A stretch of 64,000 bases of DNA from an uncultured Paraprevotella sp. GTDB lineage: Bacteria; Bacteroidota; Bacteroidia; Bacteroidales; Bacteroidaceae. Every line of letters begins with the position of its first letter. Within the stretch, counting starts at the first letter, position 1. The notes below the pieces were generated by a model. It had not been told where the DNA came from and did no database searches. It worked only from the letters and a program-made list of their open reading frames with translations. A program made the position numbers and the translations under genes. The stretch covers positions 17,067 to 81,066 of the forward strand of contig CALULA010000010.1 of the NCBI GenBank assembly GCA_944321365.1. Reading direction: 5' to 3'. This document shows positions 1 to 9,481 of this stretch, in pieces.

Positions 1-51
1 GTAGAATATATTTTTATATGTTCAATATTTCTTGAATTAGTCTGGATTTAC

Positions 52-79
52 TAATTTTGTGTCGTAAAACATAATTTTG
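52..79 (+). promoter_or_regulatory. Two tandem -7 promoter elements upstream of the Crp/Fnr gene
   Basis: The octamer TAATTTTG, an exact match to the Bacteroidetes -7 consensus TAnnTTTG, occurs at 52-59 and again at 72-79, exactly 20 bp apart. No TTTG -33 box lies at the usual 19-21 bp distance. The downstream copy would leave a leader of only about 10 nt before the ATG at 96, so the upstream copy is the more comfortable promoter. Confidence 0.4.
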
Positions 80-95
80 CAGCATATTTTTATCT

Positions 96-797
96 ATGGT
101 CAGAAAGGAAACAGAAAAAGAAGAGATTTTAGAAAAGATCTCTGACTTATGGAATCCTCTTACCCCGGAACAGCGCGAACACTTAACAAAAAACCTCACA
201 ATACACACATTTAAAAAGAACGAACCAATATATAGTGAGGGGGAATTCCCAACCCAATTGATGTGCTTGCTTTCCGGTAAAGTTAAAATATTTAAGAATG
301 GGGTTGGCGGACGCAATCAGATTATCCGCGTCATCAAACCTGTAGAATATTTTGCATATCGCGCCTATTTTGCTCATCAAGAATACCTGACCGCTGCAGC
401 TGCATTTGAAACATCCACCATAGGCATGATCCCCATGTCAACCATTACGCACCTGGTCAGTGAAAACAATGATTTAGCCTGGTTCTTCATCAAGCAGTTG
501 TCTGTGGATTTAGGCATAGCTGATGAAAGGACAGTCAACCTGACACAGAAACATATCCGCGGAAGATTAGCTGAATCTATACTTTTCCTAAAAGAAAGTT
601 ACGGTTTAGAAGAAGATGGATGTACTTTAAGTATCTATTTATCCAGAGAAGATTTAGCCAATCTGTCCAACATGACCACATCTAATGCAATCCGCACTCT
701 TTCCAACTTCGCGGCTGAAAAGATTATCGCCATTGACGGACGGAAAATAAAAATTATTGCAGAAGACAAATTGGAAAAAATCTCCAGAATAGGATAG
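96..797 (+). CDS. Crp/Fnr family transcriptional regulator
   Basis: A 233-residue cytoplasmic regulator with the Crp/Fnr layout. Residues about 25-135 form the cyclic-nucleotide-binding-like beta-roll, followed by the dimerisation helix and a C-terminal winged helix (about 160-230) with the recognition region SREDLANLSNMTTSNAIRTL. No cluster of cysteines suitable for an FNR-type iron-sulphur centre is present, so the ligand is unknown. The ATG at 96 follows two -7-type elements. It is transcribed away from the minus-strand gene at 819 and stands alone. Family assignment is secure; target genes cannot be inferred from context. Confidence 0.85.
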   Translation: MVRKETEKEEILEKISDLWNPLTPEQREHLTKNLTIHTFKKNEPIYSEGEFPTQLMCLLSGKVKIFKNGVGGRNQIIRVIKPVEYFAYRAYFAHQEYLTAAAAFETSTIGMIPMSTITHLVSENNDLAWFFIKQLSVDLGIADERTVNLTQKHIRGRLAESILFLKESYGLEEDGCTLSIYLSREDLANLSNMTTSNAIRTLSNFAAEKIIAIDGRKIKIIAEDKLEKISRIG

Positions 798-818
798 AAA
801 ACCCACAATTCCTTTTCA

Positions 819-1745
819 TCAAGCAGGAATAATAAAGTTCAGCCACTCTTGATGAATACCGATTTTCATCGGTGTTGAGGCATTCTCCCACACTGCACCA
901 TCTAAACTAATCATAGCTTTTCCACAATCATAGAAATCCACATTCCGTGTCCGATAGGATTTCACAGCCTTATGATTCAGGAAACGCCCACGAAAAAGCA
1001 TCCATAAAGCCTCTATCATTTGTTTCATCTCTGGATGAGAAACTACAGATACGTCCAACAGACCATTATACGGAACTCCACTGGGAGTTTGTCCATAACC
1101 TCTGGCACTACCTACACACACCGTCATCACACTCTTGTTTATATCATCCAGATTTACTTTAAAATGCATCCGGTGCTCCATTCTCTGAAAGAGAAGCATA
1201 AACATAGAAGCAAGATGAGAGAGAGTCAGCATCCCCCAAAAACGTCTTGTCTTATGTTTGATATTCATAATATTGGCAACCAGGCCCACATTAACGCAAT
1301 TTAAAAAGTAACGGGGAGTTGCCCCGCTCGGATTTTCCGGTTGACAATAACCGACATCTACCTTGCGTAAACGATGTTCTACCAGCCAATCAATTGTCTG
1401 TCTATAATTATCTTCCTCAAAGCCCCAGAAATGAGCGAAATCGTTTCCCCATCCATTAGGTATCACACCCAAAGCTATCCGCCGGCGCACGTCATCACCT
1501 TGAGACAAAATGCCGTTTAACGCCCTGTTCAGAGCAGCATCTCCTCCCACAACAATGATTGTAGAATATCCATTAAAAGCCAGCATCGAAGCCAGACGCT
1601 CTACGGACTTCGGGCCTTCGCTCTGTACAAAATCATACAACACGTGCTTTTCCGTCAGATAAGAACGTATGGCTTCCCACTCCTTATGTATATGACGGAC
1701 ACCTTCTTTCGGACAATATATGATCCCCCATCTTGACGATTCCAT
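819..1745 (-). CDS. Diacylglycerol/lipid kinase-like protein (DagK/LCB5 family) with altered glycine motifs
   Basis: About 308 residues with the fold pattern of the DagK catalytic domain followed by the beta-rich C-terminal domain. The family would phosphorylate a lipid alcohol with ATP at the membrane. The nucleotide-binding motif normally reading GGDGTLN is GGDAALNR here, and the second motif, normally GTGND, reads NGWGND. The Gly-to-Ala change at the phosphate-contacting position is notable, though it may be a lineage variant. An in-frame start at 1787 is possible, but its first 14 residues look non-native; MESSRWGIIY at 1745 is preferred. Substrate is not determined. Confidence 0.7.
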   Translation of the reverse strand: MESSRWGIIYCPKEGVRHIHKEWEAIRSYLTEKHVLYDFVQSEGPKSVERLASMLAFNGYSTIIVVGGDAALNRALNGILSQGDDVRRRIALGVIPNGWGNDFAHFWGFEEDNYRQTIDWLVEHRLRKVDVGYCQPENPSGATPRYFLNCVNVGLVANIMNIKHKTRRFWGMLTLSHLASMFMLLFQRMEHRMHFKVNLDDINKSVMTVCVGSARGYGQTPSGVPYNGLLDVSVVSHPEMKQMIEALWMLFRGRFLNHKAVKSYRTRNVDFYDCGKAMISLDGAVWENASTPMKIGIHQEWLNFIIPA

Positions 1746-1820
1746 GAGCTTAATTGTTAAACAAGACCACAAATATACACAAAACAATTCATCATGTGCA
1801 AATACTTTCTTATTATTTTC

Positions 1821-2744
1821 TCAAGAAAGCCAAAGTTTAATCTGTTCCACTTTCTTTTGCAATGGCAAAGAAGCATCCAACCAATGAATAAGAATCCCAC
1901 GTTTCTCCATTCCACGGAACCATGTCATCTGTCTTTTGGCAAACTGATGAATGGCGATTTCCAACATGCGGAACATTTCATCATAAGACAATTTCCCCAT
2001 CACATATAGAGTCAGATATTTATATTCCAAGCCATAATAAATCAAATTCTCAGCAGAAATACCTTCCGCTAACAAACGCCTGACTTCATCAACCATACCT
2101 TCCGCCAGACGTTGCCGCAAACGTTCGCTGATTTTCTGTCGCCTCGTTTCACGGTCAATGCTGACACCCACGACCAATGCCCGAATATGTGGAAAAGACG
2201 CCTCCTCTACCGGATGAGTACGATAATATTCCTCAATTTCAATGGCCCGCACAGCCCGTTTCACCGTATCCACATCTGTTGTATTATGCAATTGCTTATA
2301 GCTTTTCAATATTTCTGTCAACTCTGTCAAGCTCTTTTCTGACAAACTAGCACGTAATTCCGGATTTTCGGGAACTGAACGCAAATTATATCCGCGAAGC
2401 ACAGACTCTATATACATTCCCGTCCCGCCACACAGTACAGGAATCAATCCACGCCCATGCATTTGTTGATAGACCTTCAAGAAATCACGCTGATATTCAA
2501 ATACATTATACTTCGTTCCCGGCTCCACAATATCAATCAGATGATAAGGAATGACGGATTCTCCAATTTTATATTCGTCCAAATCCTTGCCCGTTCCTAT
2601 ATCCATTCGCCGATATACCTGACGGCTGTCACCACTTATGATTTCCGTCTCCAGCTCGTGCGCCAACGCCACTGCCAACGAGGTTTTTCCGGATGCAGTA
2701 GGTCCCAATACCGTAATCAAATCATAGTCCATAACTACTGACAT
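1821..2744 (-). CDS. miaA: tRNA dimethylallyltransferase MiaA
   Basis: Transfers a dimethylallyl group to N6 of A37 in tRNAs reading codons that begin with U. The P-loop GPTASGKTSLA lies at the N terminus, followed by the family motif SGDSRQVYRRMDIGTGK and the later CGGTGMY motif; the length (about 307 aa) is normal. An in-frame start at 2786 is excluded because it overlaps the terminator of gapA and lies upstream of the probable miaA -7 box at 2760-2767. MSVVMDYDL at 2744, or MDYDL at 2732, is the likely start. It lies immediately downstream of gapA on the same strand but appears to have its own promoter. Confidence 0.92.
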   Translation of the reverse strand: MSVVMDYDLITVLGPTASGKTSLAVALAHELETEIISGDSRQVYRRMDIGTGKDLDEYKIGESVIPYHLIDIVEPGTKYNVFEYQRDFLKVYQQMHGRGLIPVLCGGTGMYIESVLRGYNLRSVPENPELRASLSEKSLTELTEILKSYKQLHNTTDVDTVKRAVRAIEIEEYYRTHPVEEASFPHIRALVVGVSIDRETRRQKISERLRQRLAEGMVDEVRRLLAEGISAENLIYYGLEYKYLTLYVMGKLSYDEMFRMLEIAIHQFAKRQMTWFRGMEKRGILIHWLDASLPLQKKVEQIKLWLS

Positions 2745-2759
2745 TAACTTTTCCATGGA

Positions 2760-2767
2760 CAAAGATA
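2760..2767 (-). promoter_or_regulatory. -7 promoter element of miaA
   Basis: On the minus strand the sequence reads TATCTTTG, an exact TAnnTTTG match. It directly follows the U-run of the gapA terminator and lies 15 bp before the preferred miaA start. No clear -33 TTTG is present. Confidence 0.5.
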
Positions 2768-2800
2768 CAAAAAAAGCCACCCTCACAGAGAGGATGGCTC
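2766..2800 (-). terminator. Rho-independent terminator of gapA
   Basis: In the minus-strand transcript a 10-bp stem (arms 2790-2799 and 2775-2784, one G-U pair) with a 5-nt loop is followed by eight U residues. It begins about 27 nt after the gapA stop codon. Confidence 0.85.
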
Positions 2801-2826
2801 ATTTTTCATTATAAACAGGAAACGGA

Positions 2827-3849
<1,023 letters not shown>

Positions 3850-3946
3850 TTAAAATTAAAGGTTATATAAGAATTCATTATCTGTCTCTTTATTCCTCCT
3901 CACTGCCTGCTAAGCAGAATGCAGCCGCCTCTTCCATTCGGCACTG

Positions 3947-3954
3947 CAAATTTA
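3947..3954 (-). promoter_or_regulatory. -7 promoter element of gapA
   Basis: On the minus strand TAAATTTG matches TAnnTTTG exactly. It implies a transcript start near 3940 and a leader of about 100 nt before the gapA ATG. No convincing -33 box. Confidence 0.5.
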
Positions 3955-4060
3955 TAAAATTCTTTTGAACTACAGCATAAGTAAGCGGGAAAAATATCTT
4001 CTTGTTTTGATAAAAAAAACAAAAGAAAGAAATAAAGTCCCTCACACGGCATACATTCTG

Positions 4061-4498
4061 TCAGAAAGAACGGAAATAGAGTGTCGTATCTGCAGCATGA
4101 AGCACCATTGCATCGTCATTCAGCAAGCGCACTTCAAAAGTGACATCTTTCGACGGTACACCGAACTGCCGCAGTTTCTCCATTTCCACATCAGCAGACT
4201 GGGTGGAGCGGACTCTGAAATCGTACATGCGTAAAGTGGAAGCATCCGGATCGTAAACATATCTGCAAAGATAAGTGCCGTAGCCGTTTCCGCCCAGATC
4301 CTTCATTTCACAGACGCCCAACTGCAAAGCCCAGTAAAGGCGGTTGCAGTCCACACGCTCGCCCGTAGCCTCGTTCTCTATCCGTTCCTGCTTCCAATAG
4401 CCTTCCAGATCCGGGTATTCAGGTGCTTTGCCCGTACAAGAAAAAAAGACAGATACAGTCATCACACAAGGTAAAATCCAGCCACACGCCTTTTTCAT
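4061..4498 (-). CDS. Small lipoprotein, lipocalin-like fold suspected
   Basis: About 145 residues. An N-terminal signal peptide ends in a lipobox with the acceptor cysteine at residue 21 (VFFSC), so it should be an outer- or inner-membrane-anchored lipoprotein. The repeated beta-strand pattern after LEGYWKQERIEN, including a GxW-type start, resembles lipocalin-like domains common in Bacteroides. The start ATG overlaps the stop of the Wzi-like gene in a TAATG arrangement, indicating translational coupling. No catalytic residue was recognised; function unknown. Confidence 0.65.
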   Translation of the reverse strand: MKKACGWILPCVMTVSVFFSCTGKAPEYPDLEGYWKQERIENEATGERVDCNRLYWALQLGVCEMKDLGGNGYGTYLCRYVYDPDASTLRMYDFRVRSTQSADVEMEKLRQFGVPSKDVTFEVRLLNDDAMVLHAADTTLYFRSF

Positions 4499-6012
4499 TA
4501 CTTCCTTATACATAATCCTTCTTTCTTTATCGTTATCATACCTCCGCCACTATTACCGATATAAGTACCGTGATCTACTGCACCAGCCACGCTGAAATGC
4601 CATCCGTCCAAGCGTTTAGGCGAGTATGTGACTTCATACAGCGAACTGAACTGCTTGCGTATTTTATCCAGCGGATTGTCATAAGTTCCCCAATGCAAAG
4701 CGTAAGACATCAGCACCCGATAGCCCCACTCATCGGCAGGCGTACCGCTGAACGCCCAATGATTGGCCCGGACGCGGTTACTACGGAACTCCAGCGATCC
4801 GTCCGTGTTGTACAACGGACCAGGCAACAGGGGATTACCCAAGCCCAAACCGTAGTGTTGCCATGACTGATAGAAGAAATTATTATAATAATTATCCTTC
4901 GCACTGATCTGAGTCCCGTGGTAAGCCGCATTCTCAAAACGGGCATCGCCGTCATACAGTATAGGTCCCGACTGGTCCTTCGTCGCCAGTCCCTCCCACA
5001 GCAAAGTGCTCACCCACCGGTTTTCGGGCAGAGTCACCTCGATGCCTAAATGCCCGTCCTTCCACCTTCCGTACTCCAGAAACATTTGTGAATGGTCATC
5101 AAAGAAATGCTCATAATACACACGGAACTTCCATTGCCGCAAATAATAGTTCAGCGCAAAGTTCCAACTGCCCACATGATTCCCTTCAACATTCACCTGA
5201 TCGCCCCCCGGTGTATCCGCTCCTCCTGATTTCGCCAAAAATACCTTGGCGTAATTTTTCAATTTATGCGGCATCTTCTCCACCTTTTCCGTGCCATCTG
5301 TCTCACTGAAGCTGTGACGCTCGCCGCCGAACTGGGCAGACATCAGCATGCCGACCTCAACCTCCAGCGGAAATCGTTCTTTGTTTCCCACTTTCAGCAT
5401 CAATTCCTTGCTGTGATACAGCACTTTTTCCACATAGGGCTGAAGATGTTTTCTGGCAAAATCGCGTTGCCACCGGTCGTCCGTGAAACGACCGTAAGCA
5501 ATATATCCCTTGAACGCGAACCAGCCTTTCGTTCCCGGAACCGTATAATACTCGACAATCTCAGCCCTCACCTGCGGAACAGGACGCGTATTGTTGCCTT
5601 CCACCATACCGCCGCTACTCAACAACGGATTCTTTCCCAAAGGGACACGCTCCTTGCTGCCGATGCTCAGATTCAGCATACGCCAAGATATATCGGCATA
5701 AGCCTGCTGCACGATGAAATCAGACGGGCTGTTTACAGCCGCAGCCAAGTCCACCCCCAAGCCAATACGCCAGTTATGATTGAATGAATGAGCATAACCC
5801 AATCCGGCACGCAGATATGCGCTGTTGGGTTCCTGACTCGACAATCCGTTGCGGTTTGCCGTAAACCATAACGGAGCGTAATCCCCCGAACTGACATTCG
5901 CCGAGGCCTCAACGCGATAAGTCAGAACAGTGTCCGATTGAGCTTGCACCATTGTTGCGGGAACAGCGCAGGCCATCAGCAATTTGACACATAGTTTCAC
6001 CATTTCTTGCAT
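4498..6012 (-). CDS. Capsule assembly Wzi-family outer-membrane protein
   Basis: A 504-residue protein with an N-terminal signal peptide ending near VQAQS and then a long series of amphipathic beta strands rich in aromatic residues, as expected for an 18-stranded Wzi-type barrel. Recognisable family stretches include APLWFTANRNGLSS and SIGSKERVPLGKNPLLSSGG. Wzi proteins help attach or organise capsular polysaccharide at the cell surface. It is coupled to the downstream lipoprotein and lies away from any capsule locus in this window. Family call is good; ligand unknown. Confidence 0.8.
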   Translation of the reverse strand: MQEMVKLCVKLLMACAVPATMVQAQSDTVLTYRVEASANVSSGDYAPLWFTANRNGLSSQEPNSAYLRAGLGYAHSFNHNWRIGLGVDLAAAVNSPSDFIVQQAYADISWRMLNLSIGSKERVPLGKNPLLSSGGMVEGNNTRPVPQVRAEIVEYYTVPGTKGWFAFKGYIAYGRFTDDRWQRDFARKHLQPYVEKVLYHSKELMLKVGNKERFPLEVEVGMLMSAQFGGERHSFSETDGTEKVEKMPHKLKNYAKVFLAKSGGADTPGGDQVNVEGNHVGSWNFALNYYLRQWKFRVYYEHFFDDHSQMFLEYGRWKDGHLGIEVTLPENRWVSTLLWEGLATKDQSGPILYDGDARFENAAYHGTQISAKDNYYNNFFYQSWQHYGLGLGNPLLPGPLYNTDGSLEFRSNRVRANHWAFSGTPADEWGYRVLMSYALHWGTYDNPLDKIRKQFSSLYEVTYSPKRLDGWHFSVAGAVDHGTYIGNSGGGMITIKKEGLCIRK

Positions 6013-6040
6013 TGTTTTGTCCCTTGTTGTCTCTACACGG

Positions 6041-6073
6041 CAATAGCCTCAACCTTCCGGATTGAGGCTATTG
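6041..6073. other. Perfect 12-bp inverted repeat between guaA and the Wzi-like gene
   Basis: CAATAGCCTCAA at 6041-6052 is repeated in inverted orientation at 6062-6073, with a 9-nt loop. It starts about 25 nt downstream of the guaA stop codon on the minus strand. No U-run follows on either strand, so it is not a classical intrinsic terminator; it could be an RNA-stabilising 3' hairpin or a Rho-associated structure. Confidence 0.6.
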
Positions 6074-6097
6074 ACAGTTTCTGCAGACCTTTTTCGT

Positions 6098-7621
6098 TTA
6101 CTCCCATTCTATGGTCGAAGGCGGTTTTGAGGAAATGTCATAGCATACCCGGTTCACGCCTTTTACCTTATTAATAATATCGTTGCTCACCTTGGCCATA
6201 AAATCATAAGGCAAGTGTGCCCAGTCGGCAGTCATGGCATCCGTACTGGTCACGGCACGCAGGGCCACGGCCCGTTCGTACGTGCGCTCATCCCCCATCA
6301 CTCCTACGCTCTTCACAGGCAGCAGAATGACTCCGGCCTGCCATACCTGGTCATAAAGCCCCCAGTCGCGCAGTCCTTGAATAAAGATGTCATCCGCGTC
6401 CTGCAGCACACGGACTTTCTCCGGCGTAATGTCACCCAGAATACGTACAGCCAGCCCCGGTCCGGGGAACGGGTGGCGCGTTATCAGATGTTCGGGCATA
6501 CCCATCTGACGTCCCACACGCCGCACTTCGTCCTTGAACAGCCATTTCAGCGGCTCGCACAACTGCAGGTTCATCTCTTTGGGCAGTCCGCCCACATTAT
6601 GATGGCTCTTGATGGTCTTGCCCGTGATGTTCAGACTTTCTATGCGGTCGGGGTAAATCGTACCTTGTGCCAACCATTTTGCATCGGTTATCTTACGGGC
6701 CTCAGCATCGAACACTTCCACGAAATCGCGACCGATAATCTTACGTTTCTGTTCCGGATCGGTCACTCCCTCCAAATCCTTGAAGAACTTGGCACTGGCA
6801 TCTACCCCGATGACATTCAGTCCGAGGCATTCATAATCATGCAACACATTGCGGAACTCATTCTTGCGCAACATACCGTGATCTACGAAAATGCAGGTCA
6901 GGTTCTGCCCGATGGCTTTGTTCAGCAACACGGCTGCAACAGACGAATCCACGCCACCGCTCAGTCCCAGAATGACTCTGTCATTGCCCAGCTGTGCCTT
7001 CAGCTCAGCCACAGTCGCGTCCACAAACGAAGCGGCACTCCAGTCCTGACGGCTGCCACAGACGTCCACCACGAAATTTTTCAGCAGTTGCGTGCCCTGC
7101 ACGGTGTGGAACACTTCCGGATGGAACTGCACTCCCCAAAGCTGTTCACCCTCTGCCTGATAGGCGGCGTTCACCACTTTGTCGGTAGACGCCACCACCT
7201 TGAATCCCTGCGGAAGGCTGGTTATGGTGTCGCCATGACTCATCCACACCTGAGAGTTCTCCTCAAGACCTTTGAACAACGGGTTTTCCTTGTCGAACCA
7301 AGTCAGATTGGCACGCCCGTATTCGCGGGTGCCCGCCGGCTCCACCGTACCGCCCAGGACGTAACTCATGAACTGTGCGCCGTAGCAAATGCCCAGGATG
7401 GGATACTTTCCGCGCAATTCATCCAGATTGATTTTGAATGCTTCCTTGTCGTAAACACTGAAAGGCGAACCGCTCAGAATCACACCGATGACCGACGGGT
7501 CGTCTTTCGGGAACTTATTATAAGGCAAAATCTCACAGAACGTGTCCAACTCGCGCACGCGGCGTCCGATAAGCTGGGTGGTCTGCGACCCGAAATCAAG
7601 AATGATGATTTTCTGTTGCAT
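6098..7621 (-). CDS. guaA: GMP synthase (glutamine-hydrolysing)
   Basis: Converts XMP to GMP using glutamine and ATP in the cytoplasm. The N-terminal class-I amidotransferase domain has the catalytic cysteine in GICYGAQ and the His-Glu pair in GVQFHPEV. The ATP-pyrophosphatase domain has the P-loop [12 protein letters not shown], and the C-terminal dimerisation domain ends in PPSTIEWE. Length is 507 residues from [13 protein letters not shown]. An upstream in-frame start at 7651 is rejected because it overlaps the predicted promoter -7 element. Confidence 0.97.
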   Translation of the reverse strand: MQQKIIILDFGSQTTQLIGRRVRELDTFCEILPYNKFPKDDPSVIGVILSGSPFSVYDKEAFKINLDELRGKYPILGICYGAQFMSYVLGGTVEPAGTREYGRANLTWFDKENPLFKGLEENSQVWMSHGDTITSLPQGFKVVASTDKVVNAAYQAEGEQLWGVQFHPEVFHTVQGTQLLKNFVVDVCGSRQDWSAASFVDATVAELKAQLGNDRVILGLSGGVDSSVAAVLLNKAIGQNLTCIFVDHGMLRKNEFRNVLHDYECLGLNVIGVDASAKFFKDLEGVTDPEQKRKIIGRDFVEVFDAEARKITDAKWLAQGTIYPDRIESLNITGKTIKSHHNVGGLPKEMNLQLCEPLKWLFKDEVRRVGRQMGMPEHLITRHPFPGPGLAVRILGDITPEKVRVLQDADDIFIQGLRDWGLYDQVWQAGVILLPVKSVGVMGDERTYERAVALRAVTSTDAMTADWAHLPYDFMAKVSNDIINKVKGVNRVCYDISSKPPSTIEWE

Positions 7622-7648
7622 AAAAAGTTTTTTAACTGATTTTGTGCG

Positions 7649-7680
7649 CAAAAGTACAACAAATAATCGAGACTAACAAC
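7649..7680 (-). promoter_or_regulatory. Promoter of guaA
   Basis: On the minus strand GTTG (7677-7680), a 20-bp spacer and TACTTTTG (7649-7656) match the Bacteroidetes -33/-7 layout. The promoter overlaps the last codons of the upstream nucleotidyltransferase gene. Confidence 0.65.
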
Positions 7681-8422
7681 ACTCCTCTGCCAAGAATGCT
7701 TCCGCCCGTGCGAGGGAATCCTGTTTTCCCACATCCAGCACTTTCAATCCGGGGCTGGGATAAGCATAAACAGACTCGCGATTGCACACGGACAGATAGA
7801 AATCTATGATGGAAAACCGGTCCGGCCAATCATTGAAATAAGTGAACAGACGCGGCGAAAACAGATGAATGCCCGCAAAGGCATACTTGCGGCACGCCTC
7901 CACATCCAATGTCTGATAGGGAGATTTCACCTCTCCTGTCGCTACATTCGTCCAGCCCATCAGGCGACCGCTCTCTCTGTCGAACAGCAGATAACGCTGC
8001 GTGGGGCGTTCGTTCACCAGCAGCAACGCGGCCGCCTCTGTCCCCCGGCGATAGAAGTCTGCCAGATTCACATTGCTCAGAATGTCCACATTGTGCACCA
8101 AGAAAGGTGCTCCGCCCTCATTGCCATCCAGCAGCAAGGGCACAGCCTTGCGGATGCCCCCTCCGGTGTCCAGCAGCCGTTCGCGCTCGTCGCTGAAGCG
8201 CACGCGTGCACCGAAACCGTCGTGCTCCTCGACGAAGCGCACAATCTGGTCGGCAAAATGATGCACGTTAATCACTATGTCCGTAAATCCAGCGGCGACC
8301 AGTCTGCGCATCTGCAATTCCAGCAGCGGCTTGCCGCCCACCGGTACGAGGGCTTTCGGCATCGTGTCGGTCAAAGGTTTCAGGCGGGTGCCCAGTCCCG
8401 CCGCAAATATCATGGCTTTCAT
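7673..8422 (-). CDS. Sugar-1-phosphate nucleotidyltransferase, MurU-like
   Basis: About 249 residues with the N-terminal nucleotide-binding signature FAAGLGTRLKPLTDTMPKAL, where the GxGTRxxPLT motif and a following lysine bind the NTP and sugar phosphate. Single-domain enzymes of this size include MurU (MurNAc-1-P uridylyltransferase) and mannose-1-P guanylyltransferases. A MurU role is suggested because a predicted AmgK-type sugar kinase lies 2.5 kb away (10909-12456), the usual partner in the MurNAc recycling pathway. A -7-like TAAATTTG at 8428-8435 abuts the start, so MIFAAGLG at 8413 is an alternative start. Confidence 0.75.
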   Translation of the reverse strand: MKAMIFAAGLGTRLKPLTDTMPKALVPVGGKPLLELQMRRLVAAGFTDIVINVHHFADQIVRFVEEHDGFGARVRFSDERERLLDTGGGIRKAVPLLLDGNEGGAPFLVHNVDILSNVNLADFYRRGTEAAALLLVNERPTQRYLLFDRESGRLMGWTNVATGEVKSPYQTLDVEACRKYAFAGIHLFSPRLFTYFNDWPDRFSIIDFYLSVCNRESVYAYPSPGLKVLDVGKQDSLARAEAFLAEECC

Positions 8423-8522
8423 GGCTGCAAATTTAGGCATTTCCGTCCGGAAAGACGCCCTCCGCCGCCTTGAAATCTTCTGCCGAAGATGTTAAAACCG
8501 CAGCATCTGCGGGCCTTATGCC

Positions 8523-8990
8523 CTATCTCCCCATATCCAGCCCATCGAAAATCCGCCTGAACGCTTCCTTCGTCTCCCCGCCGGCTATCCGGGCAATCGC
8601 CTTCAATTCTTTGTAACAGGCGGTCTGGAACTGACGGTCTCCGGTCGCAGCCAAAGCCGCCCTGAGGCTCTCAATTTCCAGCTCCCTGTTCTTGTTCCTG
8701 GCGTTGGCCTTTAATTCTTCCAGTTCAAGCCCGGATACCCGTCCTTCGGAGACCAACCGCTGGAAACTCATCTGCACCATACGGTTATTCGTGACTTCCA
8801 TAATCTCAGCCATGAAGACCCACAGCCTTGCTCTCAATTTCTGCTGCTCCGGAGTCATGTCCCTCTTGTCTTTCACAGGGGCATCGCCGGAACGTCCGTG
8901 TTCTTCTTTAACAAGCCGACGCGCATTCCGGAACAGCAGGAAAATCACTACGGCAAACAGAGCCATCAACATTAAAAAAACACCCACCAT
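8523..8990 (-). CDS. Small single-pass membrane protein of unknown function
   Basis: 155 residues. Residues about 3-20 are a hydrophobic segment (FLMLMALFAVVIFLLF) followed by a charged, largely helical cytoplasmic tail with EELKANARNKNRELEIE. No domain recognised. It is unusual here in having a strong Shine-Dalgarno sequence (GGAGGT five bases before the ATG) and a canonical promoter at 9055-9086. It stands alone between the MurU-like gene and a divergent thioredoxin. Confidence 0.65.
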   Translation of the reverse strand: MVGVFLMLMALFAVVIFLLFRNARRLVKEEHGRSGDAPVKDKRDMTPEQQKLRARLWVFMAEIMEVTNNRMVQMSFQRLVSEGRVSGLELEELKANARNKNRELEIESLRAALAATGDRQFQTACYKELKAIARIAGGETKEAFRRIFDGLDMGR

Positions 8991-9054
8991 ATTACCTCCT
9001 TATTTTAATCATTCATTGCATCCTCCCCCGCATCTTCCACAGACACTTGCGATA

Positions 9055-9086
9055 CAAAAATACGACATTTTTCCGAAATGGCCAAC
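9055..9086 (-). promoter_or_regulatory. Promoter of the small membrane protein gene
   Basis: On the minus strand GTTG (9083-9086), a 20-bp spacer and TATTTTTG (9055-9062) form a Bacteroidetes-type promoter. It leaves a leader of about 57 nt. Confidence 0.6.
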
Positions 9087-9145
9087 CCGCCTCCACCCGC
9101 AAATTCCGCTCCGCAGAGAAGCCTTCGGCAAGAACAGCCAGCGCG

Positions 9146-9256
9146 TTGCGCACAACCGACATTTTTCTTGCGCACAAACGGCAGCGACGATGCGCACAAA
9201 CGTCCGCAGTCGTGCGCAAAGAAACCACCGGTTGTGCGCAACGGAAAAGCCACCCA
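9146..9256. repeat. 22-bp periodic TTGCGCAA-core array A
   Basis: TGCGCA starts at 9147, 9169, 9191, 9213 and 9235, an exact 22-bp period. Each core is followed by A/C-rich bases (commonly CAAAC or AAGAA) and then about ten variable G/C-rich bases. Degenerate units in phase may extend the array to 9125 (TCGGCA) and 9257 (TGCAAT). It occupies most of the otherwise gene-free 8991-9481 region between divergent genes; that region also holds the two flanking promoters. Confidence 0.85.
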
Positions 9257-9446
9257 TGCAATCAAATGAAAGACAAATACTTATGGAAAGCAATACGAGA
9301 AGCCGCTCACGAAGACTGAAACCACCCTCAGCCGGACCGCCATCCGCCCCCGCCGGAACAGCCTCTGCAGGCAGAAAAAACGCAGAAAGGGAAATTCTGC
9401 CAACTTTTCCGGCGGAATTGCCATGCGTTTATCCGCAGGAATGCCC

Positions 9447-9454
9447 CATCTTTG
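9447..9454 (+). promoter_or_regulatory. Near-consensus -7 element upstream of the thioredoxin gene
   Basis: CATCTTTG differs from TAnnTTTG at the first base only and lies 28 bp before the start codon. No -33 box found. Confidence 0.35.
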
Positions 9455-9481
9455 CAACATGAAATCAAAACCATTACAACA

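Noticed and set aside
56..79. TTTG 12 bp before TAnnTTTG as a -33 box (also at 21467 and 58563)
   Set aside because: The spacing is far below the usual 19-21 bp. Three cases in about ten promoters is curious, but most other promoters lack it, so it was not called.
9146..9256. CRISPR array
   Set aside because: The unit is 22 bp in total with only about 8-10 conserved bases, far shorter than CRISPR repeat plus spacer, and no cas gene is present.
9005..9319. Several short ORFs through array A encoding CAQ/RTT-rich peptides
   Set aside because: They are read-through of the 22-bp repeat in different frames on both strands; none has a start context or family resemblance.
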